Shown: positions 10,662-22,612 of the stretch, piece after piece
Numbering within the stretch: the stretch's first letter is position 1
Layout of the letters: each line of letters opens with the position of its first letter
NCBI GenBank assembly: GCA_002102555.1
Contig: MCFL01000028.1
Coordinates: 186,001-250,000, forward strand
Direction of reading: 5' to 3'
Length of the DNA: 64,000 nucleotides
DNA from: Catenaria anguillulae PL171
Taxonomy: Eukaryota; Blastocladiomycota; Blastocladiomycetes; Blastocladiales; Catenariaceae
Translations under genes and position numbers: made by a program
The notes under the pieces: generated by a model
Told to the model about the DNA's origin: nothing
The model's database searches: none
Seen by the model: the letters and a program-made list of their open reading frames with translations, nothing else

Positions 10662-13117
10662 GATGATGCAGTTGAGTTGAGATTGAGATTGAACGCGATG
10701 GTGCGTGCGTACGTGCGTACGTGCGTGCGGGATGGTGTGTTGATGTCAGACGACAGCGAGATGGTGGGCTGAAGTCTTGAAGGTGGAAGAACGGGCCAGA
10801 GGCGTGGAGGAGTATTAGTATTTGCACTTATTCACTTGTTTGGATTTGGAAACGGCACGCGAGACTTGGGCTTCCGAGTGCCAAGTGCGAGACGCGCAAC
10901 GAGACGCGACTCGACTCGCTGCTGAGAGACTTCGGATGCCAAAAAGCATACAATTCGTGTTGGGGCAAACTTGGGCCGGAAGACAACGGGTGCCAAGGTG
11001 CCAATGGTATTCCAATGGAGGTGGGCAAATGGTACGCACCGTTCAAAATGGCGCTGATGTGCGATGGCAGCCCCAGGGATCGAATCACCGTGTGCGACGA
11101 TATCGATGCGACAACTGATGAGGAGGACAGAGGGAAATTGGGTCATCAGTATCGTAACTAACGGTGGAAGATGAGCGCTAAGGAAAGTGTCCGGGGTGAC
11201 GCTCGGCGACCAAGCCAAACCCAAGTCAAAAAGACGGGTGATAAAGCTTATTAGAGGCAGCGACTCGGAACGGCAACCCACTGAAAGCCCACATGATTTG
11301 GCTCCAAAAGCAGCTGCCAGCACATGGCGACCGCGCGACACGAGCCGTGATCACCCCGAGTGCGAGGCAGAGTGAGTGAGAGAAGTGAAGTGAAGTACGC
11401 ACTTGGGTTACAGTGTCGACAAAAACAGTGTGGCGGATGTGTTTACACTAATGGCGAGTAGGACAGCAATCGCTCGTGGTTGGCTGTGTAGCGGGTCTCG
11501 GTCAAGCTTTATGTCGGCAATAGAGTCCAATCAAGGAGCTGTGTCCAGGTAGAAGGTGTGCGGGCAGGCGGGGTCCCTGTGCGTGGATGATAAAACAACG
11601 GAAATAAAATGCATCGCATCCCCATCGTCATCTGGTTAGTCATGTGTGAATCGTATTGGTGCGAGTGCATGTGGCAGTGGGTCTCTTTTTTTTGCAGCGC
11701 AGAAGGAAGCAGAAGCAGGAAGCGGAGTGCGAAAAGCAGCAACGATCGCAGCGGTATCGCCTTGGCGGTGGATAGGTGCTGACCGATTGTGAAAAGCGAC
11801 GAAACGATCGCATGACTTCTTTGGCAACATGGTCGCGGCCCAGCCGCCCGCTGCGCGCGCACACTATCGATTACCTATCCACCTTCCAACGCAACGAAAA
11901 AAATACACGCGTTGCAAGGGTACGAGTACCTCTACCGGACCATGGGGGCGAGAGGCAGTCGCGATGCTCAACGCCGCATACACCGTCGAATGATGTGACG
12001 GAGGGGAAGGATTGGCTTCAGCGTACGTTTGGATGGATAAATACACGTCCTGCGTATATGTGTATGTATGTACAATGAGGATTGAGCTCGAGAGAGCAAA
12101 GACGAGTTGTCTATTTCGGTATGGGCCGGGATCCAATTGTGCGTCCAGGTCACCCCAAGGGCAAGACGAGGTTTATGAGCGATGGTACAATGCGCCTTCC
12201 CTGCGTCATGCCTACACCGCCCCATGGAGATGCAACAAATGCGGAACCTTGAAAGACAAAGCGCATGCATTCAGCTAAAGGAAACTGCCAGGGCCAGACA
12301 GCGACCAGGCACTATTCCACCTTGAACTCGACTTTGCCGAATCGTTCAATCATGCCTGCCTGCCCAGGTGGTGTTTCCGCTCATTTTTCATTGAGGCGTA
12401 CAAACAGCCAGGACCGTGTGGTTGCAAGAATGAAAACAGCGAGCACTAAGCCCATTTGCACCTCGCCGATTTCCAGAGCGCTTCCCCACCGCTTCGTGAC
12501 TTTGAGGTCATCCCAGCCTCAAGGTGGCAAGTGCGAACAAATCAGTCCCACGACTCGGAGTCACATCGTGCGCGAGACACTCCAGCCAAGTCGTCGCGGC
12601 CATTTTTAAACGGCATCAACGCTTGGCAAACTCATGAACTGCTGGCCGTCTTTCCATTGTTCAATCCATTGTACTTGCACTGCGATTGGCTGTCCAGAAC
12701 TGGACGCAGAGTGATGGGTGGGCTCGCTTGGTTTGCAGCACAGGGGCAATCCCGCTTGTCTCTGCATGTAATGAATTCCGAAACCATTTTCTAGTGTACA
12801 ATGGTTGTCCCGACCCACGTGGGGACAACATTTCGTCTTCCTCCGAGTTAATGAGGTGAGTGCCGTGCTGGGCCATCCTGATGTCAATGGTAATGGTAAG
12901 TAGGGAAGTTGACATCTCTGATTCTCTGGGCAATTCGCGCTCTTTGGGAAACCGACACGAGCGGCAGCTGATGAGGTGACAAACATATGCAAATGTCATT
13001 CACAAGTTGATTCGACTTTGCATTCCCACAAATGAGAAACTGAACAGAAATCGCACACGCATCCGTTACTACCGACTTGCCAAACGGGCAAGCGTCGAAA
13101 GAAAACAATAAGAGAAT
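10662..13117. other. 2.4-kb stretch without a recognised gene
   Basis: Only short unrelated frames without recognisable motifs or splice structure are present. Short CGTACGTGCG repeats lie upstream of the Pro/Ser-rich gene at about 10708-10730. The right-hand part should hold the 3' untranslated region of the aminopeptidase gene. I found no tRNA with proper A and B boxes. Confidence 0.45.
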
Positions 13118-14686
13118 TTACGCCTGCACATTCTCCTTCAACCACTGAGCAACGGCGTCACGATCACGGTTCAACCACGCCGACTGTGCGGAAATCTTCT
13201 CGAGCGTCTGGCCGAGGGCACGATCGACGGCCTTGGTATCCTTGTCCTCAAAGAAGACCTTGACCTCGTTACCAAACTCGGCATCGGCCCAATCGGCAGC
13301 AATCGACACGCAATGCGATAAGAGCGACAGCGACGACTTGAACTTTGACTCGAGCGTGGCCCAGTTGTTTTGCACAAATTGCCAGGCCAAGACCCTGGCC
13401 TTGTGGTTGGCGGCCACGGACCGCAGCGGGTACATGAAATCTTGGTCGCGGACCTTGCCCGAGTTGAGCGTGTACTCGAGCAGCTCAGACGACAGCGCCA
13501 AATCGGGATGCCTGCCCAGGGCGGCCAGCGCAGCAAGTCGCTGGTCCGTGGCCAGAGTCTCATTCTCCCAAATGGCCTTGATCTGATCAAACTCGGCGCG
13601 CGACCCGGCTGCCGCGTGCTTGAGCACAATGTTGTACACTGCGCCGCGCAAGTTGGGGTGAATGGCGGCATCGTCGCCCTGGATGAAGCGCGCAAACCGC
13701 GTCTTTGCTTGCGCCACAACGTCCTTGTCCGAGTTCATGCCCGCAACCGAAATGGCCAGCGTGCGCAAAAGCACGTCGAGCTGGCCCTCGCCATCGTGGA
13801 ACTCCCATCCGACCTTGCGCGCCGTCGGGGCAAAGATGGACCGCGCAAGCGCATTGAGCCGCTCCGTCACCTCCTCGGGCTCGGTCGTCCACACGGTCTT
13901 GAGGTGCGCAAGCTTTTCGGCAACAATGTTGAGGGCAATGTACTCGTCTTCCTTGTTGAAGTGCTTGAGCAACGTCAAGGCGTCCACCGTAGACGTGTAT
14001 CCAGCCGCGGCAAGTGCAAACACGTCACCAACAAGGCCAACACGGTCCGACGTGTTGAGCACGCCCGAGCCCGATGAAATGGCCTCGCCGAGCTTTTCCA
14101 AGTCGGCGGGCGCGTACTTGACGCGGTAAAAGTTGGCTTGGTGGCGGTTGAGCTTGTACATGTCAATGGCCGAGCCTGCGGGACGAGCGGGCAGCTGGAA
14201 CACGCCCTCGCGCGTCTTGAGGATGGTCGACTGAGCAGTGCGCTTGGTGGCCTCGTCGTCGCCAGTGTACATGTTGAGCGGGCACCACCAAAGCGTCTCG
14301 TCTTCTTCGGCCTTGACGTCGCCCGTCGAGAGGAACCGTGCCTGCGAGACGTGGACCTTGTCACCCTTGCGTTCGGCAGAAAGCACAGGGTAACCAATCT
14401 TGGACGTCCACAGCTACAAAGCAAAACACAATCGTCATGGCCGCGAGTCAAGCGAGTGAGCCGAAGGAAGAGTAGGGAGAAAACTGACGACGGGCGCATG
14501 TACGAACGTTCATGAAATCGTTGACATTGAGACCAGACGCCTCAGAGAGAGCGGTCCAAAGGTCGTTGGTCGAGGCATTGCCGTACTTGTGGCGCTGAAT
14601 GTACTTGCGAATACCGGCAAGGAATACTTCTTGCGACAACCACGACGACAACATGCGAATGACCGAGGCACCCTTGGAGTAGGACT

Positions 14687-14730
<44 letters not shown>

Positions 14731-16911
14731 TTAGAGGTTAGCACATTCCCAAGGTCGCTGTGGCTCCTTGTTCGAGGCAGCGAGAACACAAGACGTACGA
14801 TGGCGTCAAAAATTTGCGAAATCTCACGCGCCGACGAGACGGGAACCTGAATCGGGTGCGACGAACGCATACCGTCAAGGCCAAAAGCGCGGTTCATGTC
14901 GTTGGAGACAAACGACTATATAAAGGCATAAAAGGAGATCACCAAGAGTCAGTCGGGTTTGCGGCCGTGAGTCGCCTGCATCACGATCTGCCTTTGGCCA
15001 GAGAGCAAGGATGAGCGGACGTACAGTCCAAATGTTCCAGTCGGGGAACAAGGCATCGGTAGCGAGCCAGCCGACCCAGGTCTGTGTCGTGTGTGTGTGC
15101 GTGAACAGATACGCATGGAAGAGCAGTCAGCGTGGATCCCTGGGGCTGAAGCGGAGAATGGGGTTGTACAAAGCACCCCAAGAGCACGCAAATGCGTAAA
15201 AAACACTCCAGAGGCAATGAAACACGTACGGCAAAGCCCTCGTTAAGCCAAAGCTCATTCCACCATTCCATCGTTACCTGGGTGCATGAGTTGGTGGGTT
15301 CAATCGATCGAGAGCCAAGTGAGGAAGTTGAATCGAGCAACTCTGCGAAAGAACCACTAAATCTGTACCAGATTTCCAAACCACTCTGTTAAATGGTCAA
15401 AAAGGACGGATCCGAGTCAGCAGAGGTCGAAAAAGTGTTGAAAGAGCATCATGGTCAACAGAAAAAAGAAAGAACGTACGATGGGCGAGCTCGTGGGCAA
15501 CAACATAAGCGACACCTTCCTTGGTCTTGGCTGACGACGTCTTCTCGTCGAAAAGCAAGTAAATGGTACGGTCTGTGTCGCGGCCATGAAATTAATGAGC
15601 TTTTTGCTTGATCTTACGAACATGAAAGATAGCAGAGCGCACAAGTCACTAGGCCCCAGTTCTCCATGGCACTGCGTAGTTGCGAAACGACGACGTCGAC
15701 AACAGATCGTGATTAGTTGGACCTCCGAACAAAGTGGAATGACCGCAAAAAACATACCCTGCCGAAAAGTCGGGAACGGCAATCATGTCCATCTTGGGAA
15801 GAGGGTACGGCTCGCCAAACACCTCCGAGAAGTACTCGAGCTATCATGGACAGACAATGAGGAAAACGTGTCAATGATTAGGAAAATGGCGAAAGTCGTA
15901 TCGAGACGGTATCGTACAATGCGAACGGCGCAACCGAGACCAAACTTGCCCTTGCCCGACTCGCCCTTGGTAGTGTACACGCGGACCGTGACGGGGTTGG
16001 GGAGGGCCTTGCACGAGGGCGACGTCTTGGACTCGATGTACTCGAGCTCACCGACGGCAAAGGCAAGAAGCTAATGGAGCAGCGCAGGTCAGCGATCGAC
16101 AAATGGACAACCTGATAGAGCAAAGCAAAACAAGCGAACGTACATAGGTCGACATGATGGGAGTGCGGGCAAACTTGACGGACTTGTGCGTGGCCTTTGA
16201 GGCATGTGCCTCTTCCGACACCACGTTCATGTTGGACAAGGCAGTCAATTCCTTGCGCACGTTGAGCGTCACATCGAACGTGGCCTTGAGGGCGGGCTCG
16301 TCCCAGCACGGGAATGCACGGCGCGCGTCGGTGGCCTCGAATTGCGTAACAACCATATGCCTGTGCGTGTCAGAGCAAGGACAGTGAGCGCCAGCGAGCG
16401 ACAAGCGAAGCGACATACAGCGAAAAACGAAACGGCCATATACTTTTGCTTGCCCTCATTGTCCTTGTAACCCGACCGATAGAATCCGGCCATTTTGTCG
16501 TTGTGAATGCCCTTGAAGGTGATGGACAACGTGGCTTGGGCGCCAGCGGGCAGCTCTTCGGGGAAGGTAATGGTGGCCTGCTCCGTGTGCGAGTCATCAG
16601 TGATGGACGCGGCAAGCAGCGTCTTTTCGGCCTTGTTGTGCGAGAGCGAGATGCGCGCGGCGTGGAGCTCGAGCTCCTTGACGTTGACCTTGACGACAGA
16701 TGTGGCCTCGACAATCTTGACTCTAACGAATGAGAAACGAAGGTAGCCGAAGCGTGAGACGATCATCGCAGCAAGTCACGAAAAAACTGGGGGAAGCGCA
16801 CTGGATGTCGACAGAGCCCTCAAAGGTGAACGACTCGAGGTCGGGCGTCAACTCAACGTTGTAGTGCGTGGGCACCACGTTGGTTGGAAGGATCTCGCGC
16901 TCTTCGGACAT
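13118..16911 (-). CDS. M1-family zinc aminopeptidase (Ape2/puromycin-sensitive type)
   Basis: A cytosolic-type M1 metallopeptidase that removes N-terminal residues from peptides. It has 13 exons: 16802-16911, 16444-16722, 16144-16360, 15918-16070, 15758-15840, 15643-15671, 15480-15572, 15369-15385, 15230-15277, 15025-15081, 14799-14915, 14508-14684 and 13118-14413. They sum to 2676 nt (891 residues), the usual size for the Ape2/NPEPPS group. Family hallmarks read cleanly across junctions: [17 protein letters not shown], exopeptidase motif GAMENWG, zinc site HELAH with the distal Glu in LWLNEGFA, and the catalytic Tyr in [12 protein letters not shown]. The C-terminal half is the helical ERAP1_C-like domain ([13 protein letters not shown]). 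Two exons are tiny, 29 and 17 nt, and carry the GAMEN motif and the segment after HELAH. There is no signal peptide. The start ATG is at 16911, with first residues [20 protein letters not shown]. Confidence 0.95.
14692..14728. repeat. (CA)n microsatellite in an aminopeptidase intron
   Basis: An almost perfect CA/GT dinucleotide run of about 36 bases lies inside intron 14685-14798 of the aminopeptidase gene. On the gene's strand it is a GT run just upstream of the CAG acceptor, where a polypyrimidine tract would normally sit. Confidence 0.9.
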
Positions 16912-16950
16912 GGTAATAGCTGCCAGAAAGTGCAAAGGACATGGGTTTGG

Positions 16951-17361
16951 TCAGTCATGAGAACTTTTGTCGATACGTGGGTGCGAGAGCGAGAGGGATA
17001 GGTCCCCACCACCATCCGATCGAGGTCCGGATGTACGCAAGCAGGCCGGAATCAGGCGTGAGATCCACGCCGGAGCGGCGGGTGAGGAGCTTTTCCAAGT
17101 GGCCCCAAGTCCAGGGTGGCCTGATCTGGAACTAGAGAACGTGGTCGACGCCACCCAAACTGCAACCACCGCGATGAGCACGGAAGCAATGGCTCCGATC
17201 CAAGCAAGAGGGCCCTTGTTGCGTTTGAGATTGATATCTCGAGCGGGGTGCGGGCGCAAGGAGGGTCGCGTGCTGTGCGAACTGTCGGTGCGATTTGGTT
17301 GTCGATGATTGGCCATGATGCGTTCTGCGAGTCGGTTGGGTGCCGGCTTCGATGAGGCCAT
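16951..17361 (-). CDS. Small single-pass membrane protein (candidate)
   Basis: An ATG-started frame of 136 residues. Its N-terminal 65 residues are basic and polar (NRLAERIMANHRQ, then DINLKRNKGP). One strong hydrophobic helix follows, LAWIGAIASVLIAVVAVWVAS. Short basic-then-one-helix proteins of this layout include the RAMP4/SERP (yeast Ysy6) group of translocon-associated tail-anchored proteins, but the match is too weak to name it. The Ser/Pro-rich sequence after the helix is atypical for that group and may be an unspliced intron or a wrong end. An internal ATG at 17316 is an alternative start. The stop lies only 39 bases upstream of the aminopeptidase start, which leaves little room for a promoter between them. 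Confidence 0.35.
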   Translation of the reverse strand: MASSKPAPNRLAERIMANHRQPNRTDSSHSTRPSLRPHPARDINLKRNKGPLAWIGAIASVLIAVVAVWVASTTFSSSRSGHPGLGATWKSSSPAAPAWISRLIPACLRTSGPRSDGGGDLSLSLSHPRIDKSSHD

Positions 17362-17846
17362 AGGTTGCGGGAGAGCGGCGCTTGCTGGCGACCACGCGCA
17401 GGCAGGCAGAGGGCAAAGCCGATCGCCAAGCCGAGTCGCCAGGGTGGAGAGGGTGTACGTGATGGGGCAAGGCATGGGGCGACGGCATGGCCAACAAGGT
17501 GACGTACATGGATTGGTTGGTTGGGCAGGAATGGCGGCGGGACGTGGAAAGCTCGATTTGATGTGTTCCAATATCGATATCAAAGACGGGCTCTCGCAAA
17601 GAGGGAAAGCTGCAGTGTGTCTCGCGGCTGACTGGCAGTGTGGGCAAGAGATGTCATGCATTGATGAAGACGCCCAACAAAAAGCGAAGCCCGGTTGAAA
17701 CGCCGAAGCTTCGACCGATTTCCGTGTCGTTTCTCTAAGGCTGACTTGACCTTCGCAACTCATCCCTCACAAGTCACAACCTTTTCAGAGGAAAGAGCAG
17801 AAGCATATGGTGTATAAAACATCCAACAACAGAAGCACATTCAACT
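17362..17846. other. Short intergenic region
   Basis: The minus-strand frame of the membrane-protein candidate extends open upstream to about 17763, but that part is Pro/Cys-rich and reads like 5' untranslated sequence. Nothing else is recognised before the stop of the 7TM gene. Confidence 0.4.
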
Positions 17847-19148
17847 TCACCTGCCTGATTGCGCCATCTCCATGTCCCGACTCCTGAGAACCCTCTCCGC
17901 CGTCACCGCTGGCTTCTCCCCAATCTCTTTGTTGTCCAATCTCTCACCATTGCGATTCCCACCCAATACTGTCGCCCGCCCAGGGCTCATGGGACTCACA
18001 CTGTACACCAGCGCTAAGTCAACCCGCCTAATCCCACTCCCAACGGTATCGTCCTCGCACTTGCAAAACTGCGACTCAATCAGCACAAGAAACGCAAGCA
18101 CTAGCCCCAACACGGGCACCCATGTCACAAAGCTGAACATGAACATGATGCTTCCGACTAGCAGTGAGCAAGACACCCAGCCGATAATGTACAGAAGCGT
18201 CAGAAGCCGGTATGTCCATCGCATGGACTCAATCGCTGCATTCGCATGCAACGACGCGCCGCCGTCTTGTCGCGTGTGTGGGAGCAGTGGGTGGTCCATC
18301 GGAATCGGACTGGCGCACGGGCTAGAGCTTGGGCTCGTGGCCACTGGGGCTACTGTGGTCGAGGGTGAAGTTGCCAGAATTTGGAGGGATGCCCGGAAAC
18401 GAGCCAAGAGGGCCGGCGCGCACAGTGCGCCAAATGCCGACAAGTAGCTTGCGATGGTCAAAGCGACGGGAACAATGGGAAACGTGGAGTAGAAAATGAG
18501 GGCCCATGGAGGAATAGTCCATGATTTCCACTCGAGTGTAGCCGTTGGACGCGCTGCTTGCACGTCCAATGATCGCAGAGTAATGAGAATGGCCAGAATT
18601 GTGGCTATCGGCCCGAGAAACATGGCTGCCTTGCCCAGGAATCGGTACCACCACAAGAATGACCAGGGCTGTTTGATGAGAGCCGTCGCCAAACTGGCTT
18701 CTCCTTGATTGTGCGATATGTGGGCGAGTGCCCGAATGCGCCAGAGCGCGCACCAGCTGATTAGGGTAAAGCAACACGTGTACGCGCTGACCGCTGTGTA
18801 GGAATATCCTGGGTAATGTGAAACCCATCGACTTTTTGTTGTCGATTTGTAAGCAAATGTTACATCGATTCCAGCCTGGACAGTTGCCAAAGTGCACAGC
18901 GACAACAGCATTAGAGAGCGTGGGTCGGCATATGTGTGGCGGACCGCAATTGTGACGAAATGCGATGCACTTCTCGTCGGCGCCAATGACCATGCTCGCC
19001 TGGCGGCAGTGGCCGACTCGAACAGGCGCAGGCCAAGCACAACGACGTTGACTATGAGTGCGATGGTGGCAAATGACTTGCCAACGGGCAGTTCAGATGA
19101 AGGCAGCTCGAATCCATGCTGAGGGTTAAACATTTTTGTGAAGGACAT
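17847..19148 (-). CDS. Orphan seven-transmembrane protein
   Basis: A single-exon frame of 433 residues from an ATG. Seven hydrophobic helices can be read: SFATIALIVNVVVLGLRLF, SLMLLSLCTLATVQA, SAYTCCFTLISWCALW, AAMFLGPIATILAILITL, ALIFYSTFPIVPVALTIA, LLTLLYIIGWVSCSLLVGS and FVTWVPVLGLVLAFLVL. The long loop between helices five and six (about 85 residues, Ser/Pro-rich, then HPLLPHTRQDGG) and the polar C-terminal tail of about 70 residues would be cytoplasmic in a receptor topology. I see no DRY or NPxxY motif and no similarity to the two tandem receptors at 28.8-31.6 kb. It may be a receptor-like membrane protein, but no ligand or class can be given. It is divergent from CSE1 with 275 bases between the starts. 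Confidence 0.65.
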   Translation of the reverse strand: MSFTKMFNPQHGFELPSSELPVGKSFATIALIVNVVVLGLRLFESATAARRAWSLAPTRSASHFVTIAVRHTYADPRSLMLLSLCTLATVQAGIDVTFAYKSTTKSRWVSHYPGYSYTAVSAYTCCFTLISWCALWRIRALAHISHNQGEASLATALIKQPWSFLWWYRFLGKAAMFLGPIATILAILITLRSLDVQAARPTATLEWKSWTIPPWALIFYSTFPIVPVALTIASYLSAFGALCAPALLARFRASLQILATSPSTTVAPVATSPSSSPCASPIPMDHPLLPHTRQDGGASLHANAAIESMRWTYRLLTLLYIIGWVSCSLLVGSIMFMFSFVTWVPVLGLVLAFLVLIESQFCKCEDDTVGSGIRRVDLALVYSVSPMSPGRATVLGGNRNGERLDNKEIGEKPAVTAERVLRSRDMEMAQSGR

Positions 19149-19423
19149 GAAGGTTTGGTGTTTGGGTCACCGAGTCTGCTCATTGCATTGCCGTGCCTCG
19201 ACTTGACGCGTTCGCCAGCTGCGTACAATGCTCGATCGGCGGCCCGTCAGGGAATAGCACGTGCAGATCACGCTGCTTCAGATCGGCCGTCGTTGATCGT
19301 TTCGTCTCGTCTCGACTTTGCTCACCCGCGAGCAAAATCCACGCTCTCCGTGTCAGCTCCATGAATGAATGTAGCACCAATCCATTGATGCAGTGACCCG
19401 TCGACAATCACATTAGCAGTGCC
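19149..19423. promoter_or_regulatory. Shared divergent promoter region
   Basis: The 275 bases between the ATG of the 7TM gene (-) and the ATG of CSE1 (+) must contain both promoters. I cannot point to a specific element. Confidence 0.5.
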
Positions 19424-22400
19424 ATGACCGACTCCAGTCTTGCCGACCCGCGCCTGGTCGAGATTGCCTCGATCCTGCAGCGCACCCTGGATCCCAATCT
19501 TCAGCGTGCTGGTGCGTCTCGGCCTTCTGTCTCAAGCAAACTTCTGCGTGGAGCCTGACCGCGATTGTGTTGTGCACTTTGCCGATTGTGTAGCCACCCA
19601 GGAGCTGCACGACCGGGAAACCGTGCCCGAGTTCCCGCAACTCCTGCTACAAATCATTGCCGCTCCGACCGTGGAGTACACGTTCCGGTTTGCCGCCGTT
19701 GTTTTTTTCAAGAACCTTGTCAAGCGCAACTGGGAGATTGTCGAGGGTGAGCAGCAGAAGATCTCTTTGGCGGATCGCGCCGCTGTCAAGGCCGCCATTG
19801 TCGACATCATGATTGCCGTCCCCACACAGTTGCAATTGCAATTGTCCGAGGCCGTGGGTATTATTGCGTCGTTTGATTTCCCAGCAAACTGGATGGAGCT
19901 GATCGATGTATGTTTTGTGCTTGGATTTGGTTTTGCTCTTTCTCAAGCGTGTGTTGTCCGAAACGCTGACCCTCGTGCGATGAGGATCCGTAGCAACTCG
20001 TCAACAAGCTCTCGCCCGAAAACTATGTCATCAACAACGGTGTGCTCCAAACCGCTCACCCAATCTTTAAGCGGCACGTGTTTGATCTTTCCGACCCATT
20101 TTGTCTCCCGCGAATCTGCGCTAATTTGTGATTCTGGATTCCGCACAGGTGGCGCTCAAAGTACCGTACCGACGACCTCTTCAGCGAAATCAACTTTACC
20201 ATCGATCGCTTCTGCCCTGCGTACCTTGCCATCTTCCAAGAAACCGACTCGCGGCTCACTGCGGCCATCGCGTCTGGCGATGCGGCCAATGCCAAGCTTT
20301 ACATGCAAACCATGCTTCTCATGGCCAAAATCTACTACTCGTTCATCATCCAAGATTTGCCCGACTTTTTCGACCAACATCAATCAATCTACTGGCCCGT
20401 CTTCATCAAGTACCTGCAGCCAAACCTTTCGCCGCTGCTTGACTCGGATTCGGACGAGGACCCTTCGGACCTCGACAAGATGCAAACGGTCGTGTGCGAG
20501 ATCGCCAATGTGTTTTGCGACAAGTACACCGAGGACTGGAAGTACATGGGCGAAGTTGTGCAAGCCACCTGGGTGCTGCTCACAAAGACGTCGACCGCAC
20601 GCAAGCACGACATTCTCGTATCGCGCGCCATGGCGCTGCTCACGACCGTTGTGCGTCGTCCCGCGCATCGTGCCAACTTTGAGGCGCAGGACACGCTGGC
20701 GGCCATTGTGCAACAGATTGTGGTGCCCAACTTGACGTTACGTGAGTCGGATGAGGATATGTTTGAGGACGAGCCGTTTGACTTTGTGCGTGCGGATTTG
20801 GAAGGGTCGGATGCAGATACGCGCAGGCGGTCGGCCGCAGATTTGGTCAAGGGTCTGTTGGATCAGTTCGAGGTGCCCGTGCGCACGCTTTGTGTGCAGT
20901 GGATTGATTCCATTATGGCGCAGTCGGCAAAGGCGGGCAGTGCAAAGGAGGCGACGCGTGCAAAGGACGCGGCCGTAGCGTTGTTTATGGCCGTGGCCAC
21001 AAAGTCGCAATTGTCATCGACAGGTGTGAGTGCGACTGATTTGGATGCCGTCGATTTCTTTGTCAAGCACTTGCTGGCTGATTTGCAAACCGAGCAGGGG
21101 CTGTTGACCGTGGCCGCTCTCAAGTACGTGCACATGTTCCGCCAACAACTGACCAAGCAGCAGCACATGGAGGCCATGCCGCTGATTGCTCGACATTTGA
21201 CGTCGCCCTCGAACGCCGTGCTTACCTGGGCCGCCGTTGTGCTCGATGTGCAACTCACGCAAATCTTCAAGCCCGCTGCTGGTGAAGTCGCCGCATCCAC
21301 CCTGGCTGAAATTGCCAAGCACTTGGGCGCGGTCATCATGCGCGAATCCACGGCACAGCTCGTCCAAGAACACGACCGCGTCCTGCGTACGCTGTTGCGG
21401 TGCCTGCAGCACGGATACGGCGACGTGCAGGCTGTCATGACGGTTGTCATGCACGGTCTCAACTTGGCCGTGACCAACCCGGCCAACCCGAAATTCCACC
21501 ACAATGCATTCGAGTGTATCTCGATGCTTGTTCGCCAAGTGTGCTCTGGCGGCCCGCGCACGCCCGCCAACCCCGCCGCCGTGTCGCAATTCGAATCATT
21601 CCTACTCCCCGTGTTCCAGCCACTCATCACCAACGATGTGGAGGAGTTTATGCCGTATGCGTTCCAGATCCTCGCGCAAACACTCTCCTACCATGCGCCC
21701 GGCGCAGGCTTGCCTGAGGCCTATGAGACGCTGCTGTCGATGCTGCTCATGCCCAAGCTGTGGGATGCCCAGGGTAGCGTGCCCGCGCTTGTCGGTTTGG
21801 TTCAACAGTATTTGTCCAAGGCGGCTGCTCAGCTCGTCCAGCGGAACCAGCTCCAGCCCATTCTCGGTATTTTCCAAAAGCTGCTCTCGTCGCGTGCAAC
21901 AGACGCATTCGCCTTTGACTTGCTGCAAGCCATTGTGTTCCACGTTGACGCATCGGCCATGTCTGCGTTCCGCAAACCGCTCTTTACCATGCTGCTGACG
22001 CGCTTGTCTGCGCCCGGCTCGCCCGCCAACAAGCTCAAGTTTTCGCTGGCGTTCACGCAATTCTTGGGCTTTTACTTTGCGTGCGCACAACCGTCGCCCG
22101 ATGTCGTGATTGACGCATTCAATCAAGTGCAACCAGGCGTGTTTACGCAAATCATGACCCATGTCGTGTACAAGAACATGTCGCACATGCTCGGGCGCAT
22201 TCCGCGCCGCATCGTGTGCATTGGCTTCACCCGCATGCTTGCCGAATCGTCGCAGGTGCCTGGCGATCTTGTGCAGCCTTCGCTTGTGGAAATCATTCGA
22301 TTTGCGGCGCATTTGCAAGCCGATGTCAACAAGTCGGGCGCGTCGGCCATTGAGGCGGGTGCAGAGGTCGACATGCAAGAGGCGGATTTGGACGAGTTGG

Positions 22401-22612
22401 CGTACAAGGCTGGGTATTCCAAGTTGGCGGCGGCTGGCGAGAAGGCCTTGGATCCGGTGCCGCAGTTGGCGGGCGTGAGCGGTGGCAAGTACTTGATGAC
22501 GCGGTGGCCAGAGGTTGCGGCAAAGTATCCGCAGCAGGCGGCAGCCGTCCAGGCAACCAATGCCAGCGATATGGAGGTGTTGAAGCAGGCCGTTGAGCAG
22601 GGGTTGGCTTGA
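19424..22612 (+). CDS. CSE1: Exportin-2 / CAS, importin-alpha re-exporter
   Basis: Exports importin-alpha from the nucleus together with RanGTP after cargo delivery. Four exons: 19424-19511, 19594-19907, 19994-20079 (or 20073) and 20149-22612, giving 983 or 981 residues, close to the usual length of about 960-970. The N-terminal importin-beta region reads TVEYTFRFAAVVFFKNLVKR, the part that binds Ran. HEAT-like helices continue to the end, and the conserved HPIFKR...WRSKYRTDDLFSEI segment spans the third intron. That intron is ambiguous. A canonical GT donor at 20080 inserts His-Val, while a GC donor at 20074 gives exactly the family's FKRWRSKYR. Introns 1 and 2 have GTGCGT and GTATGT donors. 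The C-terminus ends EVLKQAVEQGLA. Confidence 0.95.

Noticed and set aside
10832-13100. Several frames of 100-170 codons between the Pro/Ser-rich gene and the aminopeptidase
   Set aside because: None has a recognisable motif, consistent codon use or splice partners; they overlap on both strands.
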